A stretch of 64,000 bases of DNA, taken from Methylobacterium sp. C25. GTDB lineage: Bacteria; Pseudomonadota; Alphaproteobacteria; Rhizobiales; Beijerinckiaceae. Below the pieces are notes generated by a model. It was given only the letters and a program-made list of their open reading frames with translations, did no database searches and was not told the DNA's origin. Made by a program: the position numbers and the translations under genes. Of the stretch, positions 18,315-29,004 are shown in pieces; position 1 is the stretch's first letter, and each line of letters begins with the position of its first letter. Location of the stretch: contig NZ_JAAUVI010000001.1 in NCBI RefSeq assembly GCF_021352225.1, forward strand, positions 62,001-126,000. The letters are read 5' to 3'.

Positions 18315-18472
18315 GCCCCGCGCGGGGCGCGGGGATGATTGGGCAGAACGGCGCCGCAGGGTTTGCAGTGGAGCCGCTGCCGATCTAATCCGTGCCGCAA
18401 TGCAGGGAGAGCCGAGGCCGGTGTCTCCCCATGGCGAGCCGACCGCGACGCTAGTCCCAGGCGAGAGACCGA

Positions 18473-20698
<2,226 letters not shown>

Positions 20699-20730
20699 TC
20701 CGATATCACCGCGACCTTGGAGAGACCCCG

Positions 20731-20967
20731 ATGCCGATGGATGCGCGCGAGATCGAGACGATGATCCGCGAGGCGCTGCCCGACGCGCATGTCGAGATCA
20801 AGGATCTCGCAGGCGACGGCGATCACTACGCTGCCACCGTCATCTCCTCCGCCTTCAAGGGCAAGACGCGCGTTGCGCAGCATCAGATGGTGTACGGCGC
20901 ACTGCAGGGTCGCATGGGCGGCGTACTTCACGCCCTTGCGCTGACCACGGGCGTCCCCCAGGATTAG
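20731..20967 (+). CDS. bolA: BolA-family protein
   Basis: Protein of 78 aa with the class II KH-like fold of BolA. It has DAHVEIKDLAGDGDHYAATV, with the invariant H in the HYAATVIS segment, and the helix-turn motif FKGKTRVAQHQMVYGALQGR. It lies between purL and the monothiol glutaredoxin gene. BolA proteins partner with CGFS glutaredoxins in [2Fe-2S] handling, so a BolA-GrxD pair is the natural reading. Confidence 0.93.
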   Translation: MPMDAREIETMIREALPDAHVEIKDLAGDGDHYAATVISSAFKGKTRVAQHQMVYGALQGRMGGVLHALALTTGVPQD

Positions 20968-21001
20968 GTCAGAGACCGAAATTCAGAACGAGGACCAGAC
21001 A

Positions 21002-21343
21002 ATGAGCGACGTCAACACCGCCATCGAGAACGAGATCAAGTCGCAGGACGTGGTCGTGTTCATGAAGGGCACGCCGCAGTTTCCCATGTGCGGCTTCTCC
21101 GGTCAGGTCGTGCAGATCCTCAACTACCTGGAAGTGCCGTTCAAGGGCGTGAATGTGCTCGACGACATGGCCATCCGGGACGGCATCAAGGCCTATTCCA
21201 ACTGGCCGACCATCCCTCAGATCTACGTGAAGGGCGAGTTCGTTGGCGGCTGCGACATTACCCGCGAGATGTTCCAGTCGGGCGAGCTGCAGACCTTCCT
21301 GTCCGAGAAGGGCGTCCCGGTGAAGAACACCGCCGCTGCCTGA
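21002..21343 (+). CDS. grxD: Monothiol glutaredoxin, Grx4 family
   Basis: CGFS-type monothiol glutaredoxin of 113 aa that binds a bridging [2Fe-2S] cluster with glutathione. Visible are KGTPQFPMCGFSGQVV (active-site C), the WPTIPQIYVKGEFVGGCDI glutathione-binding stretch and the usual length. It is 34 bp after bolA and is followed by a strong terminator, so purL-bolA-grxD likely forms one transcript. Confidence 0.96.
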   Translation: MSDVNTAIENEIKSQDVVVFMKGTPQFPMCGFSGQVVQILNYLEVPFKGVNVLDDMAIRDGIKAYSNWPTIPQIYVKGEFVGGCDITREMFQSGELQTFLSEKGVPVKNTAAA

Positions 21344-21370
21344 TCGAAAGGCCACCTGAAAAGACGATAG

Positions 21371-21391
21371 GGGCGCTTCGGCGCCCTTTTT
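21371..21391 (+). terminator. Rho-independent terminator after grxD
   Basis: Stem GGGCGC / GCGCCC (21371-21376, 21381-21386) with a TTCG tetraloop and five T's. It ends the purL-bolA-grxD unit. Confidence 0.9.
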
Positions 21392-21453
21392 CGCGCACGG
21401 ATCGCGCAACGAATTCGGCTTTCCCCGCGTCCTTTCACCAAGGAGGACGAGGG

Positions 21454-22356
21454 ATGCGCGATGTCATCATCGTCGGCGGCGGCCCGGCCGGACTCAATGC
21501 GGCCCTGATCCTCGGCCGCTGCCGCCGTGACGTGTTGCTCTGCGATGCCGGCTGCCCGCGAAACGCGGCGACGCCGCTGACCTGGGGCGTGTTCACACGC
21601 GACGGCACGCCGCCCTTCACCCTGCGCGAGCAGGCGCATGCCGACCTCGATCGCTACGAGACGGTCGAACGTCGCGAGATCGAGGTGGCAGAGGCGCACG
21701 TCCGCCAGCCCGGCTTCGAGATCGCGCTCACCGACGGGACGCGTGAGCGGACACGGCGGCTGATTCTCGCGACGGGCCTCCGGCAGGAGTTGCCGAAGGT
21801 CGAGGGTTTCGAGACCTATTGGGGAACGGGCGTCCATTCCTGCCCGTATTGCGACGGCTACGAGAATCGCGATCAGGCGATCGTCGCCTATGGACGCGGA
21901 CATGGCGGGTGCGGACTGGCACTCGAACTGAGCTGCTGGAGCCGCGACGTCACCCTCTGTACCGACGGAACCGACGGCGACCTGTCGCGGAAGGATCGCT
22001 CCCGGCTGGAACGGAACGGCATCCGGATCATCGAGACGCCAATCGCGAGACTCGTGGGCGACGGGGTGCAGGCGGAGAGGCTGACGTTTCGCGACGGGCG
22101 GACGATCTCCTGCTCCGGGGTCTTCCTCATGCCGGTCGAATGCGAGCCCTCTCATCTCCTGGAGCAACTCGGCTGCGACGTCAGCGAGACCGGCGTCGTG
22201 CCGACAAGGAACGACTACGAGAAGACCAACGTGCCCGGTCTCTTCGTGGCCGGCGATGCCTCGCGTCGCGTCCAATTCGCGATCGTGGCTGCGGCCGAGG
22301 GCGCCATGGCGGCGTTTGCCATCAATATGGAGCTGATCGCCGAGGATACGGCGTAA
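21454..22356 (+). CDS. Thioredoxin-reductase-like FAD/NAD(P) oxidoreductase
   Basis: Flavoprotein of 300 aa, start at 21454 after AAGGAGG. The N-terminal FAD-binding motif is VGGGPAGLNAAL. A dithiol CPYC at residues 130-133 (CPYCDGYE) matches the redox cysteines of low-molecular-weight thioredoxin reductases. The NAD(P) loop is GRGHGG, and the C-terminal FAD motif is GLFVAGDAS. The family includes thioredoxin reductases and dithiol oxidases with a CxxC and other substrates; the variant sequence GYE after CPYCD suggests it is not the housekeeping TrxB. It stands alone. Confidence 0.85.
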   Translation: MRDVIIVGGGPAGLNAALILGRCRRDVLLCDAGCPRNAATPLTWGVFTRDGTPPFTLREQAHADLDRYETVERREIEVAEAHVRQPGFEIALTDGTRERTRRLILATGLRQELPKVEGFETYWGTGVHSCPYCDGYENRDQAIVAYGRGHGGCGLALELSCWSRDVTLCTDGTDGDLSRKDRSRLERNGIRIIETPIARLVGDGVQAERLTFRDGRTISCSGVFLMPVECEPSHLLEQLGCDVSETGVVPTRNDYEKTNVPGLFVAGDASRRVQFAIVAAAEGAMAAFAINMELIAEDTA

Positions 22357-22446
22357 TGGGCAGACGGCCGCTCCGAGCCGCCGCCGGCTCGTGGAAACGC
22401 TGCGCCTAAGCGACTGTGATCAGTAGCCACACGGCCCTTCGCCGTC

Positions 22447-22821
22447 TCACACCGCGCGCAGCGGCTTCTCTAGCACGGCAATCACCCTGGCGAGATCCTG
22501 GCCTCGCTTCAGCACCACCCCCGTCGCAGCGATAACGGCATAAGCGCCCTGTCGGCGCGCGAGTTTGGGATCCTTCTCGATCCGGTAGAGCGGCATTTCG
22601 GAGCTGCGCCGGTAGATCGAGAACACGGCCTTGTCCCTCCGGAAGTCGAGGGCATAGTCGCGCCATTCGCCTTCGGCCACGCGCCGGCCGTAAAGATTGA
22701 AGATGGTTCGCAACTCGGTGCGGTCAAAGGCGATCTGTGGAGTGGACGCACCGGACGGGAACGGGATTACGCGAGAACTCGGGTCCTCACCCTGCGTATC
22801 GACGCTGCGCCACTCGCTCAT
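22447..22821 (-). CDS. DUF2794 family protein
   Basis: Conserved alphaproteobacterial protein of 124 aa with unknown role. The core ELRTIFNLYGRRVAEGEWRD and FSIYRRSSEMPLYRIEKDPK matches the DUF2794 pattern, and the last part LARRQGAYAVIAATGVVLKR is highly characteristic. The ATG at 22821 was chosen because upstream in-frame sequence is low-complexity. No membrane segments. Confidence 0.85.
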   Translation of the reverse strand: MSEWRSVDTQGEDPSSRVIPFPSGASTPQIAFDRTELRTIFNLYGRRVAEGEWRDYALDFRRDKAVFSIYRRSSEMPLYRIEKDPKLARRQGAYAVIAATGVVLKRGQDLARVIAVLEKPLRAV

Positions 22822-23225
22822 CGTCTCTCCCGTGCGAAGCCGTCGACGCGGCCGGTTCGGAATGATGGGGCCACCTTTGCCGGCTCGCAAGCCCGTCGCG
22901 CGGCCACCCGTCGCCGCAGCGCCCGCAAAGAGCCGAAACACTCTGTCACGATCTCGCCGTGTTGCCGCCCTCCGAGCGCCTTGCTGGAACGCTTGACTGT
23001 CGCCCGAAACCTCGTCGGCCTCGGGCCCCGAGGCGGCTCCGCACCCCAGCTCCCCAGCCCGCGGTGGCCGCCGAGGATCCGGCTCGCGTCCGACACTCCG
23101 AGGTTTCGAGACCCAAGGACTTCAGGCGGCCTCTCCGGAGCGCCGCCCCTTTTTTGTCCGACGCAGACCGCGGCGATCCGCTAAACAGGACCCGTCGGGC
23201 ATCCCGCCCGTCGGAACCGCAGACC
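22822..23225. other. Intergenic region with a terminator-like hairpin before bluB
   Basis: About 400 bp between divergent DUF2794 and bluB with no supportable gene. A self-complementary GCCTCGG/CCGAGGC hairpin lies near 23018-23034. At 23125-23155 the stem GGCGGC/GCCGCC is followed by six T's, a rho-independent terminator shape, 70 bp upstream of the bluB start and on its strand. That layout suits leader attenuation or a small RNA. I looked for the B12 box and core of a cobalamin riboswitch and did not find them. Confidence 0.4.
23125..23155 (+). terminator. Terminator-like structure in the bluB leader
   Basis: Stem GGCGGC (23125-23130) / GCCGCC (23142-23147) encloses a self-complementary CTCCGGAG; a run of six T's follows at 23150-23155. 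It has no upstream gene on this strand within 770 bp. Confidence 0.5.
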
Positions 23226-23861
23226 GTGCCACCCGATTTCGACGCCGCCTTTCGCGATCGTCTCGCCGACCTGTTCGCATGGCGCCGGGACGTGCGCCGC
23301 TTCCGTGGCGATTCCGTCGACGAGGGCACGCTCGCGGCCTGTCTCGCCCTGGCGAGCCTCGCACCGTCGGTCGGCAACAGCCAGCCCTGGCGCTTCGTGC
23401 GGGTCGCAGATCTGGGCCGCCGCTCGGCCGTGATCGAGACCTTCGCGCGCTGCAACGAGGCGGCCTGCGCCTCCTACGCGGATGCGCGCCGCGATCTCTA
23501 TGCCAGCCTCAAGCTCGAGGGCCTCCGCGAGGCACCGCTTCATCTCGCGGTGTTCTGTGACGAGGCGACGGAGACGGGTCATCGCCTCGGCCGGGCGACC
23601 ATGCCGGAAATGCTACGCTACTCGGTCGTCACGGCAGTTCATTCGTTCTGGCTCGCGGCCCGGGCGCACGGCCTCGGTGTCGGATGGGTCTCCATCCTGG
23701 AGCCCGACACGGTAACACGGCTGCTCGACGTGCCGGCCTCGTGGCGGCTCGTCGCCTATCTCTGCGTCGGCCATCCGGTGGAAGAACACCGAGATCCCGA
23801 ACTCGTCCGGCACGGCTGGCAAGAGCGTCTGCCGGACTCGGCACGACTGACCGAGCGGTAA
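23226..23861 (+). CDS. bluB: 5,6-dimethylbenzimidazole synthase BluB
   Basis: Flavin-destroying enzyme of the nitroreductase fold that makes the lower ligand of cobalamin from reduced FMN. It has 211 aa from the GTG at 23226. The hallmark stretches are FAWRRDVRRFRGD near the start and LASLAPSVGNSQPWRFVRV, with later WVSILEPDTVTRLLDVP and the end VGHPVEE. Fits with cobC, cobD, cobQ and cobO farther along the window, although bluB is 34 kb away. The frame is open upstream to 22959 but without conservation. Confidence 0.93.
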   Translation: MPPDFDAAFRDRLADLFAWRRDVRRFRGDSVDEGTLAACLALASLAPSVGNSQPWRFVRVADLGRRSAVIETFARCNEAACASYADARRDLYASLKLEGLREAPLHLAVFCDEATETGHRLGRATMPEMLRYSVVTAVHSFWLAARAHGLGVGWVSILEPDTVTRLLDVPASWRLVAYLCVGHPVEEHRDPELVRHGWQERLPDSARLTER

Positions 23862-24039
23862 ATCTTACGAGATCTCGACTCGGGCTTTGGTTGAGTCGAC
23901 TGAGTTCGACAACAGCTCGTTAGCCCTCCAGCTCGAATTACGTAATTCGCCGCCACGTAACCATGCGCAGTAACAGGAACGACAAGCTTGGGTGCGAATT
24001 GTCCCGTCGCGTAAGCTCACGCTTGAAGGACGAAATCCG

Positions 24040-24552
24040 ATGTTCCGAACAGGGAGAGTGGCCGTTGGTGTTGCCGCCGCGTTGTTGACCGGCGTGTTCG
24101 CCGCGCCCGTCGAGGCGCGCGAGATCGTTCCGTTCAACGAGCCGGGACTGGCCGGCTCGCTCGTCGTGCGCACCTCGGAGCGCCGACTGTACCTCGTAAA
24201 TTGGGACGGCACCGCGATCCGCTATCCGGTCGCCGTCGGCAAGCCCGGCAAGCAATGGGCCGGGCGCACCGAGATCGACGGCAAGTATTTCCATCCTGAC
24301 TGGTCGCCGCCCGCCGACGTGAAGCGCGATCATCCGAGCCTGCCGAACCTCATCCGCGGCGGAACGCGCGGCAACCCGATGGGTGTCGCTGCGATGACGC
24401 TGCGCGGCGGCGAATATGCGATCCACGGGACCAACAGGCCGAACTCGATCGGCACCTTCGCGTCCTATGGCTGTATCCGCATGTATAATCAGGACATCAC
24501 CGACCTGTACCAGCGCGTCTCGGTAGGCACCCAGGTCTACGTGACACGCTGA
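24040..24552 (+). CDS. Periplasmic L,D-transpeptidase (YkuD), copy 1
   Basis: Peptidoglycan L,D-transpeptidase of 170 aa. A signal peptide (about residues 1-25, ending APVEA) precedes a YkuD domain with substrate-binding SERRLYLVNWDGTAIRYPVA, the catalytic HGTN His and the SYGCIRM Cys. It cross-links or attaches proteins to peptidoglycan in the periplasm. It is the first of two tandem paralogues of identical length separated by 260 bp. Start chosen for the signal peptide; the 24-30 bases before the ATG are also shared with copy 2. Confidence 0.93.
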   Translation: MFRTGRVAVGVAAALLTGVFAAPVEAREIVPFNEPGLAGSLVVRTSERRLYLVNWDGTAIRYPVAVGKPGKQWAGRTEIDGKYFHPDWSPPADVKRDHPSLPNLIRGGTRGNPMGVAAMTLRGGEYAIHGTNRPNSIGTFASYGCIRMYNQDITDLYQRVSVGTQVYVTR

Positions 24553-24574
24553 ATTCGTTTTTCACCTGATCAGG

Positions 24575-24612
24575 CGCCGTGGACGGGATTGAGTTCTCGT
24601 CCACGGCGTTTT
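24575..24612 (+). terminator. Rho-independent terminator between the two L,D-transpeptidase genes
   Basis: Eleven-base-pair stem CGCCGTGGACG / CGTCCACGGCG (24575-24585, 24598-24608), 12-base loop, four T's. Each copy is therefore probably transcribed separately. Confidence 0.88.
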
Positions 24613-24812
24613 CGTTCCGGCATCGGAAGGATTCATATTTTATCATCTACCAAATTTTCTCTTCGAGATCGGATCTATATTTGCAATATTTGTTAAGCAC
24701 ACAAATGATCCCGGCCCCATCAAAGCAGCCATCCAGGCGTTGGCAATAAAATCTCAAGACCGAACCGACAAGATCTCTCCTGCGTAAGACCACGCTTGGA
24801 GGTTCGAAATCT

Positions 24813-25325
24813 ATGTTCGGCAAGTCGGTATTGGGCGCGGGCGTCGCTGCCGCGTTGTGGTCCGGTGTCTTTGCGACCGCGCCGGCTTCGGCGCGCGAGG
24901 TCGTGCCCTTCTCTGGCGCGCCCGCCGGCACGCTGGTCGTGAGGACCTCCGAGCGGCGACTCTATCTCGTCAACGGCGACGGCACGGCGATCCGCTATCC
25001 CGTCGCCGTTGGCAAACCCGGCAAGCAATGGGCCGGACAGACCATGATCGACGGCAAATACTATCAGCCCGATTGGTCTCCGCCCGCCGTCGTAAAGCGC
25101 GATCATCCGCGCCTGCCCAATCTCATCCGCGGCGGAACGGCGAGCAATCCGATGGGCGTAGCCGCCATGACCCTGCGCGGCGGTCAGTATGCGATCCATG
25201 GCACCAACCGGCCGGAATCGATCGGCCACTTCGCGTCTTACGGCTGCATCCGCATGCTGAACCAGGACATCTCGGATCTGTTCGAGCGCGTCTCGGTCGG
25301 CACGCAGGTCACGGTGGTGCGCTGA
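24813..25325 (+). CDS. Periplasmic L,D-transpeptidase (YkuD), copy 2
   Basis: Tandem paralogue of the gene at 24040, also 170 aa. It has a signal peptide ending APASA, conserved VVRTSERRLYLVN, the IHGTNRP His block and the SYGCIRM catalytic Cys. The mature domains are very similar to copy 1, while signal peptides differ. The region upstream (24640-24780) is unusually AT-rich and may carry its own promoter. It ends 12 bp before the convergent DUF1674 gene. Confidence 0.93.
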   Translation: MFGKSVLGAGVAAALWSGVFATAPASAREVVPFSGAPAGTLVVRTSERRLYLVNGDGTAIRYPVAVGKPGKQWAGQTMIDGKYYQPDWSPPAVVKRDHPRLPNLIRGGTASNPMGVAAMTLRGGQYAIHGTNRPESIGHFASYGCIRMLNQDISDLFERVSVGTQVTVVR

Positions 25326-25337
25326 TCGCGATCGCCG

Positions 25338-25562
25338 TCAGAAGTCGACGGCGATGCCTTTGACCTCCCAGTCGTCGTAGCGGACCGGTTCGAGGCCGCC
25401 GCGGCCGCTGGTCTCGCGCTTCGCCGCGATCTCGGCCGCGCGCGCATCGATCGCCGCGCGGCGCTCGGCCGCCTCGGCCAGGGCGCGTTGCGCTGCCGGA
25501 GTCAGCGTGCGCGGCGCGGCCTGCTCGGGGGACTGGGCCTGGTCGCCGGTCTCGTCCTTCAT
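25338..25562 (-). CDS. DUF1674 protein (SDHAF4-like succinate dehydrogenase assembly factor)
   Basis: Protein of 74 aa ending GRGGLEPVRYDDWEVKGIAV plus DF, the diagnostic C-terminus of DUF1674/SDHAF4. The N-terminal part is an Ala/Arg-rich helix (ALAEAAERRAAIDARAAEIA). In mitochondria and alphaproteobacteria the family assists flavinylated SdhA assembly; that role is inferred. The ATG at 25562 has GAGGA upstream; the ATG at 25577 is an alternative adding five residues. Confidence 0.8.
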   Translation of the reverse strand: MKDETGDQAQSPEQAAPRTLTPAAQRALAEAAERRAAIDARAAEIAAKRETSGRGGLEPVRYDDWEVKGIAVDF

Positions 25563-25653
25563 CGCGGTCCTCGTCATCGATCCCTTGCATCGTGCGGCTG
25601 CGGATGGGAGTGCGTCCGGCAGGACATCGCAGCGCACCCCGAAAGTGGCATTC

Positions 25654-27030
25654 ATGACCCCACGCCGCAACGCGGCCTCCGCGAACGACGCGTCGGACGG
25701 CGCGGTTGCCGGCCTCGCGGCGCGGCGGACCGCTCACGAGGCCGTCGCGGCGCTTCTCGGCAAGGGGCGCGCCTTCGCCCTCGAGGACGCTCTGGCCCAG
25801 GCCGGCGGCCGGCTCGATCCGGGCGAGGCGGCGCTGGCCCGCGCCATCGCGACGGCCACCTTCCGGCGCCTCGGGCTGCTGCGTACGGTGCTCGCTGAGC
25901 GCATGAGCCAGGGCCTGCCCGAGGATCAGCCGCGGCTTCTGGCGCTCCTTGCGACCGGGTCCGCCCAGATCCTCGATCTGGCCGTGGCCGACCACGCCGC
26001 CGTCGACCTCTCCGTGCGGCTTGCCAAGGCCGATCCGGATCTCGGCCATCTGGCTGGCCTCGTGAATGCGGTGCTGCGGCGCGTGACGCGCGAGCGCGAC
26101 GCGATCCTCGCGGCGGGCGGCGACCCGCTGGATGCCAACACGCCGGACTGGCTCGCCGCCCGCTGGCGCGCGGCTTATGGCGAGGACATTGCACGCCAGA
26201 TCGCCGCGGCTCATCTCGATGGAGCGGCGGTCGACCTCACGATCCCCACCGATGCGGCAGCGTGGGCAGAGCGGGTCGGTGGCGTGGCGCTCGGCCTCGG
26301 CAGCGTTCGGCTCGCGGATGTCGATGCACCCGTCGCCTCGCTGCCCGGATATGCCGAGGGCGCCTGGTGGGTGCAGGATGCCGCAGCCGCCCTTCCCGCG
26401 CGCCTCCTCGCCGCGGCACCGGGCGAGCGGATTGCCGATCTCTGCGCCGCGCCGGGCGGAAAGACTGCACAGCTGGCCGCGGCAGGGGCCTCGGTCGTCG
26501 CCGTCGACCGCTCGGGCGCGCGTCTCGACCGCCTCCGGAAAAACCTCGAACGCCTCGGCCTGAGCGCGGAGGTTCGTGTCGCGGATGCCCTCTCGCTCGA
26601 CGAGGACGGCGCCTTCGATGCGGTGCTGCTCGATGCGCCCTGTTCTGCAACAGGCACGATCCGCCGACATCCCGACGTCGCCTGGACCAAGACCGAGGCC
26701 GATATCGGCCGCCTTGCCGACCTCCAGTGCCGCCTATTGGGTAAGGCAGCCGCCCTGGTCAGGCCGGGCGGGCGCTTGGTCTACTGCACCTGCTCGCTGG
26801 AGCCTGAAGAAGGCGAAGCGCAGGTTGCCGCCTTCCTCGGTCGAGAGCCCGGCTTCGAGCGGGTGTCGGTCACCGCGGACGAAGTGGCCGGCCAAGCCGA
26901 GATGATCGACCGGCACGGCGATCTGCGCACCCTCCCCTGCCACCTTCCGCTATCGTCCGAGGGAATTCCGGTCGTGCGCCGGGGCGGCCTCGACGGATTC
27001 TTCGCCGCACGTCTTCGGCGAAAGGCCTGA
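25654..27030 (+). CDS. rsmB: 16S rRNA (cytosine-967 C5)-methyltransferase RsmB-like
   Basis: SAM-dependent RNA m5C methyltransferase of 458 aa. An N-terminal NusB-like helical domain (residues about 20-150, LARAIATATFRRLGLLRTVL) precedes the Rossmann domain with SAM motif DLCAAPGGKTAQLA. The catalytic cysteines are in DAPCSATGTIRRHPD and YCTCSLEPEEGE. It lies upstream of a heparinase-like gene and purH on the same strand, an arrangement typical of Rhizobiales. Confidence 0.93.
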   Translation: MTPRRNAASANDASDGAVAGLAARRTAHEAVAALLGKGRAFALEDALAQAGGRLDPGEAALARAIATATFRRLGLLRTVLAERMSQGLPEDQPRLLALLATGSAQILDLAVADHAAVDLSVRLAKADPDLGHLAGLVNAVLRRVTRERDAILAAGGDPLDANTPDWLAARWRAAYGEDIARQIAAAHLDGAAVDLTIPTDAAAWAERVGGVALGLGSVRLADVDAPVASLPGYAEGAWWVQDAAAALPARLLAAAPGERIADLCAAPGGKTAQLAAAGASVVAVDRSGARLDRLRKNLERLGLSAEVRVADALSLDEDGAFDAVLLDAPCSATGTIRRHPDVAWTKTEADIGRLADLQCRLLGKAAALVRPGGRLVYCTCSLEPEEGEAQVAAFLGREPGFERVSVTADEVAGQAEMIDRHGDLRTLPCHLPLSSEGIPVVRRGGLDGFFAARLRRKA

Positions 27031-27174
27031 ACGTCTTCGTCGCAGGACGGTTCTGCGGGAGGACACAGCGTTAGCGGACGGTTAAGAGGCAGGCGCTAGT
27101 CTGACCGAAGGCCGCGAGGCCGGTCGTCTACGTCCCGACGGGGCATCCCCGACACACCAACGAGAGGGTACGGC

Positions 27175-28899
27175 GTGGCGCGCGGCCATGAGCGCTGGGT
27201 GTTGTATCGGCTCGCCGTGCGCGAGGCGGTGCGCACGGTGCGCAGCGCCGCTGCGCGCTTCACAGCCCCTCCCGACCTGCTCGCGGGCGCGCGCGTCACG
27301 GCGCTGGTGATCGCGCCGCACGACTTGCGCACAAGCGACGCGACCTTCGCCGACGACATCTATTCCGGGCTTTTCGTGTTCGCCGGGCGCGCGCTCTCGG
27401 TCAGCGGCCGCTCGCCCTTCGATTACGATCCGCCCTCGCCCGAATGGGCCGAGGTCCTCTACGGCTTCGGCTGGCTGCGCCATCTGCGCGCCGCCGATAC
27501 TGCGTTGGCCCGCGCGAACGCCCGCGCCTTCGTTTCCGACTTTCTGGCCAATCGAGGCGATGCCGCCCTGGCGCGCCCCGTGCCGATCGCCGCGCGGCGG
27601 CTGATCTCGTTCCTGTGCCAGTCGCCGCTGGTGCTGGAGGGGGCCGACCACACCTTCTACCAAGCCTTCCTGAAGGCGATCGGGCGCAGCGCGCGCGACC
27701 TGGAGCGGGCCCTGCGGCGCGGCACCGAGCGGCCCTCGCGCCTGCTTGCCGCGGTCGCCCTCTGCTATGCGGGCCTGTGCTGCGAAGGACTTCAGCCGAT
27801 CCTGCGGCGGGCGACGCGCGTGCTGTCGAGAGAGCTCGACCGCCAGATCCTCCCCGATGGCGGCCACCGCAGCCGCAATGCGCGTTTTGCCGTCGAGCTG
27901 CTGCTCGACCTGCTGCCGCTTCGGCAAAGCTTCCTCAGCCGAGGCCTCGAGCCGCCGGAGGCGCTGCTGCGCGCCATCGACCGGATGCTGCCGATGCTGC
28001 GCCTGATGCGGCACCCCGATGCCTCGCTCAGCCACTTCAACGGCATGGGCACCACCGAAGCCGACCATCTCACGACGCTGCTCATCTATGACGGCGCCAT
28101 GATCGAGACGATGCGGCACGCACCGTTCTCCGGTTACGAGCGCCTTGAGGGTGGCCGGGCGGTTCTCGTGGCCGATGTCGGCGGGCCGCCGCGACAATCC
28201 TATTCAAAGTTGGCCTGCGCCGGCTGCCTCTCTTTCGAGATGTCGAGCGGCTTGCAGCGGCTCGTCGTGAATTGCGGTGCGCCGGCCAGTGGTGCCGATC
28301 AGCGCCACCTCTCGCGCAGCACGGCGGCCCACTCGACCGCGACCATCGCCGACGCCTCATCCTGCCGCTTCCTCACCGGCGAGAACGGCTGGTGGGGACG
28401 CCGCCTCATCGGCCGCTGGCTGCTGAACCGCTGGGGGCCGATCATCCTGCGTGGGCCGAGCCCCGTGCCTATCGATCGACGCAACGAGCCGGGCCGCGCC
28501 ATCTTGGCCGGCCGCCACGACGGCTATCAGTATCCGTTCGGCGTGACGCACGAACGGCGCTGGGAGCTCGCAAGCGACGGCACCCAGCTCGACGGCGACG
28601 ACGCCTTCTTCCGCGAAGGGCGTGGCAGAGGTCGCGCGCGGGACGTCGCGATCCGCTTCCATCTCCATCCGACCGTCAGCGTCGTGGGCGGAGAGGATGG
28701 CCGCCTAATGCTGACGACGCCGCTCGGCGGGATCTGGACCTTCGCGTCGCAAGGAGCCGAGGTCGCGATCGAGGACAGCGTCTTCTTCGCCGGCGTTGCC
28801 GGCCCTCGCCGCACGAAGCAGATCGTGCTGCACCTGACGCTGACCGATGGCGCCCACGTACGTTGGCAGTTCGCCCAGAAGGAACCGGCTGCGGCCTGA
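27175..28899 (+). CDS. Heparinase II/III-family protein
   Basis: Protein of 574 aa, GTG start at 27175 with GAGAGGG ahead. An N-terminal alpha-helical toroid part (residues about 90-300; e.g. WLRHLRAADTALARANARAF and SFLCQSPLVLEGADHTFYQA) is followed by the C-terminal beta-sandwich typical of heparinase II/III-like proteins (LEGGRAVLVADVGGPPRQSY; GTQLDGDDAFF). No signal peptide is apparent, which is odd for a polysaccharide lyase. The gene is conserved between rsmB and purH in this group. The substrate is unknown; cell-envelope glycan is one guess. Confidence 0.85.
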   Translation: MARGHERWVLYRLAVREAVRTVRSAAARFTAPPDLLAGARVTALVIAPHDLRTSDATFADDIYSGLFVFAGRALSVSGRSPFDYDPPSPEWAEVLYGFGWLRHLRAADTALARANARAFVSDFLANRGDAALARPVPIAARRLISFLCQSPLVLEGADHTFYQAFLKAIGRSARDLERALRRGTERPSRLLAAVALCYAGLCCEGLQPILRRATRVLSRELDRQILPDGGHRSRNARFAVELLLDLLPLRQSFLSRGLEPPEALLRAIDRMLPMLRLMRHPDASLSHFNGMGTTEADHLTTLLIYDGAMIETMRHAPFSGYERLEGGRAVLVADVGGPPRQSYSKLACAGCLSFEMSSGLQRLVVNCGAPASGADQRHLSRSTAAHSTATIADASSCRFLTGENGWWGRRLIGRWLLNRWGPIILRGPSPVPIDRRNEPGRAILAGRHDGYQYPFGVTHERRWELASDGTQLDGDDAFFREGRGRGRARDVAIRFHLHPTVSVVGGEDGRLMLTTPLGGIWTFASQGAEVAIEDSVFFAGVAGPRRTKQIVLHLTLTDGAHVRWQFAQKEPAAA

Positions 28900-29004
28900 T
28901 TATCTGGCCTCTCCCGCCATGTTGCGCCGCACGCGCTGGTTCCACCTGTGGGTTTCGTGCTACCCGCGCGCATCCCCGATGGACTGACGACCCGGACACG
29001 CCTG

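Noticed and set aside
18315-18472. Terminator at the CCCCGCGCGGGG run before purL
   Set aside because: Self-complementary GC run but no T tract; too common in this base composition to call.
22822-23225. Cobalamin riboswitch before bluB
   Set aside because: Neither the GCCACTG box nor the conserved core could be found on either strand.
22822-23225. SRP RNA, RNase P RNA or tmRNA in the bluB leader
   Set aside because: Searched by eye for their conserved cores; none present.
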